From NCBI GenBank assembly GCA_002390745.1, contig DGQK01000047.1, forward strand, positions 1-5,676: a stretch of 5,676 nucleotides of DNA. The letters are read 5' to 3'. Source of the stretch: Bacteroidetes bacterium UBA4416 (GTDB lineage Bacteria > Bacteroidota > Bacteroidia > B-17B0 > Aurantibacillaceae). This document shows, piece by piece, positions 1-4,266 of the stretch. The notes under the pieces were generated by a model. It worked only from the letters and a program-made list of their open reading frames with translations. It was not told where the DNA came from and did not search any database. The translations under genes and the position numbers were made by a program. How positions within the stretch are numbered: the stretch's first letter is position 1; each line of letters begins with the position of its first letter.

Positions 1-85
1 GTATTTATGAGATGGCTTCTAATATCTTAATTTCGACGTTTCATCGTAATTTTAGTAATTTAGCGCCTGCATTTATCGCTTTTTT

Positions 86-718
86 TTGCAAAACACAGTT
101 TCGATACAGGTAAGCAATGCCGGTAAAAAATTCGGCAGGGAATGGATTTTCCGGAAGGTGGATCTGAACATTTCGCCCGGCGAAAAAATAGTGGTACTGG
201 GGCTCAACGGCTCCGGAAAATCAACCTTACTGCAGGCCTTCACCACTTACCTGACACTGAATGAAGGGCATGTGACCTATACAGGAAGCCAGGCTTCTAT
301 CCCTACCGAATCCGTTTACAAGTACATCAGCGTGGCATCTCCTTACCTGGAACTTGTAGAGGATTTTACACTGCAGGAGCAGATAAGCCATGCAGCCTTA
401 TTCAAACCATTTCTGAATGGCTTGTCCACCCCGGAGGTCATTGACCTGTCGGGACTTTCGGTACATGCCGGAAAATTCATCCGTCTTTTCTCAAGCGGCA
501 TGAAACAGCGCCTGAAGCTGACATTGGCAATCCTGGCCGATGCACCTGTGCTCTTCCTCGATGAGCCTACAACCAACCTCGACGCTACCGTTGTGGAATG
601 GTACAAGGAGCTCATTGCGCGCTATGCCATGCAAAAAACCATCATCGTATGCTCCAATTCCATTAAGGAGGAATACGCCTTTTGCAACCGAACGCTTACG
701 ATGGAAGATTATAAGTAA
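86..718 (+). CDS. ABC transporter ATP-binding protein (CcmA-like single domain)
   Basis: This 210-residue protein is a single ABC nucleotide-binding domain, which would power a membrane transporter from the cytoplasmic side. Visible motifs are Walker A GLNGSGKST (39-47), a signature FSSGMKQR (135-142, a variant of LSGGQ), Walker B VLFLDEP (155-161) and a D-loop NLD (164-166). Two switch residues look non-canonical: the Q-loop region reads VASPYLEL (83-90) with no Gln, and the H-loop reads VCSNS (188-192), with Asn where His is usual. The start is TTG at 86. An in-frame stop lies at 56-58, no ATG lies between them, and the next in-frame ATG is codon 139, inside the signature motif. No Shine-Dalgarno is visible. 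No permease gene is present in the window, so the substrate is unknown; a partner could lie left of the edge. Heme-exporter naming (CcmA) would rest on size and general resemblance only. Confidence 0.9.
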   Translation: MQNTVSIQVSNAGKKFGREWIFRKVDLNISPGEKIVVLGLNGSGKSTLLQAFTTYLTLNEGHVTYTGSQASIPTESVYKYISVASPYLELVEDFTLQEQISHAALFKPFLNGLSTPEVIDLSGLSVHAGKFIRLFSSGMKQRLKLTLAILADAPVLFLDEPTTNLDATVVEWYKELIARYAMQKTIIVCSNSIKEEYAFCNRTLTMEDYK

Positions 719-776
719 GAGCGATAAGATGTGAATCCTGTGATAAGAGATCCGGATCATTAACCCGGCATGAGCA

Positions 777-807
777 TTGAAAGAAAAGATGAATCTGTTT
801 TTTTCAA
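777..807 (+). terminator. Weak AT-rich hairpin after the ABC gene
   Basis: An imperfect inverted repeat pairs TTGAAAGAAAAGAT (777-790) with ATCTGTTTTTTTCAA (793-807), with one mismatch and one bulge. It carries a run of seven T at 798-804. It lies about 60 nt after the ABC stop codon and 40 nt before the next gene. It could act as a weak terminator, but the stem is almost all A-T and the T-run lies inside it rather than after it. Confidence 0.3.
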
Positions 808-846
808 ATCCTGTAATTCATTGTAGCTGCCTGAAACATTTAAATC

Positions 847-1341
847 ATGAAAACACTCTTTCTGATCCGCCACGCCAAATCCGATTGGGAAAATGCCCTG
901 CTGAAGGATATTGAGCGCCCCCTGAATGAACGGGGCTACGCCTCCGCCAACTTAATGAGTGCGCGCCTGACTACCGTTCCGGACCTCATCATCACCAGTC
1001 CGGCGGTACGCGCCGCCAGCACAGCTCTTATCTTTGCCAGGAACCTCGGCTATGATCCCAATGCCATCGTCATTAAAAAAGAATTGTACGATACCTCCGT
1101 GAAAGACTACCTTTCGGTGATTCAACAGATCGGCGAACCCTTTCATACCGTTCTGTTATTTGCCCACAATCCTACCATCAGCGATACCGCCGATCATATA
1201 ACCAGGGGACTTCCGATGGAAATGCCGACCTGCGCCGTGGCAGGGATCCGTTTTGATCTGGACAGCTGGAGCAAAGTCAAAGCCAAATCAGGAGAGTTGT
1301 TCCTATTCGATTATCCCAAGAAAAACGGAGAGCATGCCTAA
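847..1341 (+). CDS. SixA-type phosphohistidine phosphatase (histidine phosphatase family)
   Basis: This 164-residue cytoplasmic protein belongs to the histidine phosphatase (phosphoglycerate mutase-like) superfamily. Its short length and RHAKSDW start point to the SixA branch, known for removing phosphate from phospho-His proteins such as HPt domains. Active-site features are visible in order: R8-H9 in LIRHAKSDW (H9 would be the phosphorylated His), the SPAVRA segment with R55 (51-56), an acidic E79 in KKELYD, and the second catalytic His in FAHNP (H107). All expected catalytic residues are present, so it is probably active. The start is the ATG at 847. The 3' end overlaps the convergent minus-strand gene by 39 bp. 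No histidine kinase or HPt partner is in the window, so the substrate is not known. Confidence 0.92.
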   Translation: MKTLFLIRHAKSDWENALLKDIERPLNERGYASANLMSARLTTVPDLIITSPAVRAASTALIFARNLGYDPNAIVIKKELYDTSVKDYLSVIQQIGEPFHTVLLFAHNPTISDTADHITRGLPMEMPTCAVAGIRFDLDSWSKVKAKSGELFLFDYPKKNGEHA

Positions 1342-1788
1342 CAGCACAGCGCCTTTGGGGAGTGCGCCGCCAGCCGTTGGCTGACGCTTAGTCACCGAGG
1401 CCTGGATAAAATCCTCCGCGTCGTATGCTGCCTTATGGTAAGCCTTAGCTCTCAACACCTGGCTCATGGCGCGAGCCGTGACTTCAAGCGGGCGCAGGCT
1501 AACCTCGCGCAAATCGAACATCAGGCGCTGCCCCTTGCAAAAGGCATCCACCGGCTCGATCACAGGCTTTTTATTGGTTTCGTGAAGGTGCGCGATCCAA
1601 TACCGGCCGTAGCGATCGGCGCCCACTAAAATGCCCGGATGGTATCCTCCGGCAGCGCGGGCATCGGCGCGGGCCACTACCCTGCCGGTATGAAGATGGT
1701 AATGAATTTCGGTAAGCTCGCCCTGGGAGCATACCACAGAAGAGATCACATCGCTGTAGCGTGTGTCCGGTTTTTGGGGTCTGTACAT
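1303..1788 (-). CDS. Permuted papain-fold (LRAT/NlpC-P60-like) protein, catalytic Cys apparently lost
   Basis: This 161-residue protein is not one I can name with certainty. The pattern YHPGILVGADRYGRYWIAHLH (49-69) followed by F83..G86 and YDAEDF (122-127) resembles the circularly permuted papain fold of the LRAT/YiiX type, in which a His in an 'H.GI..G' strand, a second His and a late 'NCEHF' Cys form the active site. Here H50 and H67 fit, but the Cys position is A124 (codon GCG), so it may be a pseudoenzyme. The C-terminus (about 146-160) is a short hydrophobic stretch. I prefer the ATG at 1788. A GTG at 1809 would add seven residues, but it overlaps a possible -7 promoter box. The 3' end overlaps the phosphatase gene by 39 bp tail to tail. 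The fold assignment is inference from motif spacing. Confidence 0.75.
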   Translation of the reverse strand: MYRPQKPDTRYSDVISSVVCSQGELTEIHYHLHTGRVVARADARAAGGYHPGILVGADRYGRYWIAHLHETNKKPVIEPVDAFCKGQRLMFDLREVSLRPLEVTARAMSQVLRAKAYHKAAYDAEDFIQASVTKRQPTAGGALPKGAVLLGMLSVFLGIIE

Positions 1789-1807
1789 GAAGCTCTTAAA
1801 CTTTATC

Positions 1808-1838
1808 ACAAGTTACAAAAGCAAAGAAAGCCTGTCAA
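1808..1838 (-). promoter_or_regulatory. Possible Bacteroidota-type promoter for the LRAT-like gene
   Basis: On the minus strand a TTG (1838-1836) is followed after 20 nt by TAACTTGT (1815-1808), close to the -33 TTG and -7 TAnnTTTG boxes known for Bacteroidota. The -7 match is partial. Transcription would start about 15 nt before the ATG at 1788, which supports that start over the GTG at 1809. Confidence 0.35.
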
Positions 1839-1888
1839 CCGCATTTAACGGTGCATACAGAGCTTTGATCGAATTTAGCATTTGGGGA

Positions 1889-1965
1889 AAGATGAAAGAC
1901 AGAAAAATAAAAGATGACAGACAACTTAGTCTTTTATCTTCGACCTTTAATCTTGTATCTTACTT
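1889..1965. repeat. Degenerate 7-bp repeat array in inverted arrangement
   Basis: The left half (1889-1923) divides into A-rich heptamers AAGATGA, AAGACAG, AAAAATA, AAAGATG, ACAGACA. The right half (1931-1965) divides into T-rich heptamers CTTTTAT, CTTCGAC, CTTTAAT, CTTGTAT, CTTACTT. The halves are roughly reverse complements, with a perfect 8-bp core pair ATAAAAGA (1907-1914) and TCTTTTAT (1930-1937). On the minus strand the hairpin would be followed by a T-rich tract, so it could end transcription of the lipoprotein gene. The last heptamers reach the stop codon of that gene (1960-1962). Confidence 0.5.
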
Positions 1966-2655
1966 TGCCTCTCCTTTGATCTTCTTCAGCACAAAGCTTT
2001 CAAACACCGCCTTCACAGGGCTGTAATGGATTTTATTTTCGGTGGTGGATGCCAGCAATCCGCATTCGCCATAAGAAAAAGCAGCATTGAGCTTACAAAC
2101 CGCCGCCACATTTCCATTGAACAGGATCCGGATCTCTTTACGGCGGTGCCTGATCTCGATGGTGTTCGCAGCGTTCCTTCCTTTGTTGAGGTAGCGCGAG
2201 GATATTTTCGGGATCAGGATTTCTTCTTCGCCATTGTAAACATCTTTCAGGTAAAAGGTTCCCTTGTTGGAAATGAACAGCATCCTGTAATACGCGCTGT
2301 CGATGCGGTCGAAGCACATGCCGGCATAGCCGAGGTCTGTCGAATCCTCTACCATGATTGTTACTTTGGCCAAAATACTATACGGATCATGTAGGGAGCC
2401 GCAGGGCGAACGATCTTCTACCGTTTTATCAACAGCATCCACACTTATCACCAGGCCTTCGGCTTGCGCGGCAAGAGCGGGGTTCGGCTCTTTGCAATAA
2501 CGCCAGCTGCTGTCGCCGCTGCTAAAGCCGGTTTGATAAACGAGGCTATCGCTTTTCATTTCATTCTTTACCTCCGTCCTGATTTTGGAAAAGTCGTAAT
2601 GCGGCTTGCAGGAAACAACAAGTACCAATAAGAAAAGCGGGAGGAGCGGTTTCAT
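1960..2655 (-). CDS. Lipoprotein with concanavalin/LamG-like domain (hypothetical)
   Basis: The 231-residue product starts with a short signal peptide ending in a lipobox (LVVSC, Cys16), so it should be lipid-anchored on the cell envelope. The rest, from about residue 40, is beta-rich. It has the layout of a concanavalin-like jelly roll of the LamG/DUF1080 sort: a disclosed strand AYYRMLFISNKG (121-132), then NTIEIRHRRKEIRILFNGN (164-182), then GECGLLAS (196-203) and a final strand VFESFVLKK (217-225). Such domains usually bind or cleave glycans, but no catalytic residues can be assigned here. The ATG at 2655 is directly followed by the signal peptide. The gene lies downstream of the FN3 gene on the same strand but is separated from it by a strong terminator, so it probably has its own promoter in the roughly 50 bp before the start. 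I could not identify a convincing one; TATTTTTC and TATCTTTC are partial -7 matches. Confidence 0.85.
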   Translation of the reverse strand: MKPLLPLFLLVLVVSCKPHYDFSKIRTEVKNEMKSDSLVYQTGFSSGDSSWRYCKEPNPALAAQAEGLVISVDAVDKTVEDRSPCGSLHDPYSILAKVTIMVEDSTDLGYAGMCFDRIDSAYYRMLFISNKGTFYLKDVYNGEEEILIPKISSRYLNKGRNAANTIEIRHRRKEIRILFNGNVAAVCKLNAAFSYGECGLLASTTENKIHYSPVKAVFESFVLKKIKGEAK

Positions 2656-2704
2656 GTGCTGAAAGATAGAAAAATAATTGCTTTCTTAATGATCTCCGGC
2701 AAAC

Positions 2705-2740
2705 AAAAGCCCCGGTGCGGAAACCGCGCCGGGGCTTTTT
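2705..2740 (-). terminator. Strong rho-independent terminator after the FN3 gene
   Basis: A 16-bp stem pairs 2705-2720 with 2724-2739 around an AAA loop, with one G-T wobble. The core GCCCCGG is flanked by A4 on the left and T5 on the right, so it can work on both strands. It lies about 30 nt after the stop of the minus-strand FN3 gene, which it most likely terminates. It also isolates the downstream lipoprotein gene from read-through. Confidence 0.88.
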
Positions 2741-2771
2741 GGAGAGAAAGGTTATGAAAACGTGAGCGTAA

Positions 2772-3371
2772 TTAGTTGACCGCAAATCGTACGGCCTCGC
2801 CGCTGTGCTCGCCATCCTTATCGGTGTAGATGACCCGGAACCAATACATGCCCGGGCTTAAGCCGCTAAGTGTGACGCGGCTCGCGGTGCTGGACTTTGC
2901 ATCGATCCATTGACTGCTGCCTAGCGGGTCGGCGCTATACTGCCATTTGTAAGTGGCCCTCGGGCGGGCTTTCAATTTCAGGACAACGGTACCGGGGTCT
3001 TCTCCCTGCGACACCTTAAATTCGGAATCGGTGAGTGTGCGCTTCTGCCTCAACTCCATGCCCGCCAGGTGAATGATGCTCTCATCGCCGTTGGCGGTTT
3101 TCTGTACGAGGTAAGCCAGGTCCTGGATCAGGACCATCAGCTCCTTTTCCTTGTCGTTACGAATGGCGATCTTGTGCCGGGCGCCATCCTTGGTATCGGT
3201 TTCCGCTGCCTGCAAGGCGGTGGCGGCGACTCCTACCGCTGTAGCGGCTGCCACACAGCTGGCAAAAACGGTGGGGTTGTCGTTGATGCGCTGCTCATAA
3301 AAGAAGCCGCGCTTGATCAATTCGGGCACTGTCAGCGAACTGATGTTCAGTGCCACTTTAATCGTGTTCAT
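2772..3371 (-). CDS. Fibronectin type III domain protein, Bacteroidota-type, no signal peptide
   Basis: This 199-residue protein has two parts. The N-terminal half (about 1-110) is helical and Ala-rich (around 38-58), and contains a segment KEKELMVLIQDLAYLVQKTANGDESIIHLAGMELR (75-108). The C-terminal part (about 117-197) is a fibronectin type III fold: YKWQYS (141-146), W155, then LSGLSPGMYWFRVIYTDKDGEHS (168-190), the classic 'gL.pG..Y.fRV...n..G.S' pattern. I recall proteins of this layout from several Bacteroidota genomes, often as paralogues, but their function is not known to me. There is no signal peptide or membrane segment, so the FN3 domain would lie in the cytoplasm unless exported by another route. 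The start is the ATG at 3371. The gene is divergent from hsdR and preceded by a possible structured leader. Confidence 0.88.
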   Translation of the reverse strand: MNTIKVALNISSLTVPELIKRGFFYEQRINDNPTVFASCVAAATAVGVAATALQAAETDTKDGARHKIAIRNDKEKELMVLIQDLAYLVQKTANGDESIIHLAGMELRQKRTLTDSEFKVSQGEDPGTVVLKLKARPRATYKWQYSADPLGSSQWIDAKSSTASRVTLSGLSPGMYWFRVIYTDKDGEHSGEAVRFAVN

Positions 3372-3384
3372 GATGTAAATGAAT

Positions 3385-3392
3385 TAAAAATA
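3385..3392 (-). promoter_or_regulatory. TAnnTTTG-like box or U-tract before the FN3 gene
   Basis: On the minus strand this reads TATTTTTA, seven of eight to the Bacteroidota -7 consensus, about 14 nt before the ATG. No TTG lies at the matching -33 distance. The same bases form part of a T-rich tract right after the inverted repeat at 3397-3513, so they could instead be the U-tail of an attenuator. The sequence alone does not decide between these. Confidence 0.25.
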
Positions 3393-3396
3393 AAAA

Positions 3397-3513
3397 GTTG
3401 AAAACGCCTTTGAAAGGCCGTCATCCTGGAACCGGACGACTTCTTGTTTATTTCTGGTTTTGCCGACTGCGAAAACCGGGTGTAGGATTTGCCATCTTAT
3501 AAAGGCGTTCAAC
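3397..3513 (-). ncRNA. Possible structured RNA leader of the FN3 gene
   Basis: Read on the minus strand, a 13-bp outer stem pairs GUUGAACGCCUUU (3513-3501) with AAAGGCG-UU-UUCAAC (3411-3397), with a UU bulge. Inside lie hairpin P2, GGUUUU/AAAACC (3477-3472 with 3461-3456) with an extra inner GC pair, and hairpin P3, GUCGUCC/GGAUGAC (3440-3434 with 3426-3420). P3 contains a pair that is G-U on the minus strand but A-C on the plus strand, which favours a minus-strand RNA. The 3' arm is followed by UUUUUAUUUUU. The segment GCCUUUCAAAGGC (3418-3406) offers a competing local pairing for the same 3' arm, as in attenuators. It matches no riboswitch class that I recognise. Confidence 0.4.
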
Positions 3514-3740
3514 GTTTTGGACCTTTTGGCGGCAACACTTGTACCTCTCTGTTTCCGGCGCTTAAAGCATGCTACGGACTGGCTTTGGGTGTATTCTCAT
3601 AATCTATGTTTAAAGGAATTCTGGTAGTATAACGCCAAAAGCCCTCATAAATTACACAAAAATGCGCTTGTTTTGTAAGCGGTTGTTTTCATAAAGCAAG
3701 TGGCGGCATCGTGTGAGTAAGTGGTTAAAAAAACAGAATA
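3514..3740. other. Non-coding spacer with no gene seen
   Basis: This stretch between the leader-like element and the repeat array has no open frame of note on either strand. It contains two TTTTGG copies near 3515-3528 and a short direct repeat at 3664-3694. If the FN3 gene has a long leader, its promoter should lie here on the minus strand, but no clear TTG plus TAnnTTTG pair could be found. Confidence 0.5.
3664..3694. repeat. Short imperfect tandem direct repeat
   Basis: GCGCTTGTTTTGTAA (3664-3678) is followed at once by GCGGTTGTTTTCATAA (3679-3694), with few differences between the copies. It is too short to assign a role, but it lies about 50 bp before the larger tandem array. Confidence 0.4.
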
Positions 3741-4153
3741 TGGGATAATTATAAACCGCATGGATTCATGATAACAGAGCATGAAACAGGTATGAAGCGG
3801 CGTGGATTAATTATGGCGGAGCATGAGATTATTATAAACCGCCTGGATGAATCACAATAGAGCGTGGGATAATTATAGCCGGCGTGGATTAAATATGGCG
3901 GAGCATGCGATAACTATAAACGGCCTGGATGAATGACACTAAAGCCTGGGATAATTATAACCGGCGTGAATTCATGATGACAGGGCATGAGGTAACTATA
4001 ACCGGCCTGGATGAATTATGGCAGGGCATGAATGAATTATTTCAGAGCGTGAATCAATTCGTATAGAGTACGAAAGAATTCATACAGGACGGAGTAGTAT
4101 TGTTATCAGCCCCGAATCAATTCTACAGGACAGGAATGAGGTCTTACAGGGCA
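3741..4153. repeat. Degenerate tandem array of about twenty 20/21-bp units with 41- and 82-bp higher order
   Basis: The whole stretch can be divided without gaps into about 20 units, nearly all starting TG or CG. Type A (21 bp) reads roughly TGGATnAATTAT followed by GGCGGAGCA (3803, 3885, 4008). Type B (20 bp) reads roughly TGGGATAATTATA followed by GCCGGCG (3741, 3865, 3947). From 3803 to 4028 the types alternate strictly A-B-A-B, giving a 41-bp dimer. The two 82-bp blocks 3803-3884 and 3885-3966 match at 72 of 82 positions. To the right, units are 20 or 21 bp, A-like, and decay toward 4153. Each unit alternates an AT-rich core with a GC-rich end at about two helical turns. The 41- and 82-bp periods are not multiples of three and no long frame is open, so this is not protein repeats. 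There are no spacers, so it is not CRISPR. Confidence 0.85.
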
Positions 4154-4177
4154 AAGATTGAATAAAATGACTGCTTA

Positions 4178-4193
4178 TACGTAAAATTACGTA
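4178..4193. promoter_or_regulatory. 16-bp palindrome upstream of hsdR, candidate operator
   Basis: TACGTAA (4178-4184) and TTACGTA (4187-4193) are perfect inverted 7-bp arms around AA. The site lies 74 bp before the hsdR start, between the repeat array and the gene, in the usual place for a dimeric regulator site. No regulator gene is in the window, so its binding protein is unknown. Confidence 0.4.
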
Positions 4194-4233
4194 CTTAGAC
4201 AAATCTTCAGCTTACAGTGCATGATCTGAAATA

Positions 4234-4241
4234 TATTTTTA
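4234..4241 (+). promoter_or_regulatory. Possible -7 box for hsdR
   Basis: TATTTTTA matches seven of eight positions of the Bacteroidota -7 consensus TAnnTTTG and lies 25 bp before the GTG start, in an AT-rich stretch (4229-4250). No good TTG is found at the -33 distance, so the call is weak. Confidence 0.27.
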
Positions 4242-4266
4242 AATTTAAAACTGCAAAGAACAAGAC

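Noticed and set aside
749..758. Palindrome GATCCGGATC between the ABC and phosphatase genes
   Set aside because: It is a single 10-bp palindrome with no promoter box or second copy nearby, so it is not enough to call an operator.
1763..2026. Plus-strand open frame of 87 codons
   Set aside because: It spans the 5' end of the LRAT-like gene, the intergenic heptamer array and the end of the lipoprotein gene. It has no recognisable motif and is best seen as a chance frame.
2026..2394. Plus-strand open frame of 122 codons
   Set aside because: It lies wholly antisense to the lipoprotein gene, which has a clear lipobox and domain pattern.
3069..3401. Plus-strand open frame of 110 codons
   Set aside because: It is antisense to the FN3 gene and shows no domain pattern; the FN3 frame is clearly the coding one.
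3397..3513. Resemblance to an integron attC site (GTTGAA and GTTCAAC ends)
   Set aside because: The 7-mers sit in the wrong orientation: GTT and AAC face outward, while attC needs RYYYAAC on the left and GTTRRRY on the right. No integrase or cassette structure is present.
3741..4153. CRISPR array
   Set aside because: Units are contiguous and degenerate, with no unique spacers, and no cas gene is present.
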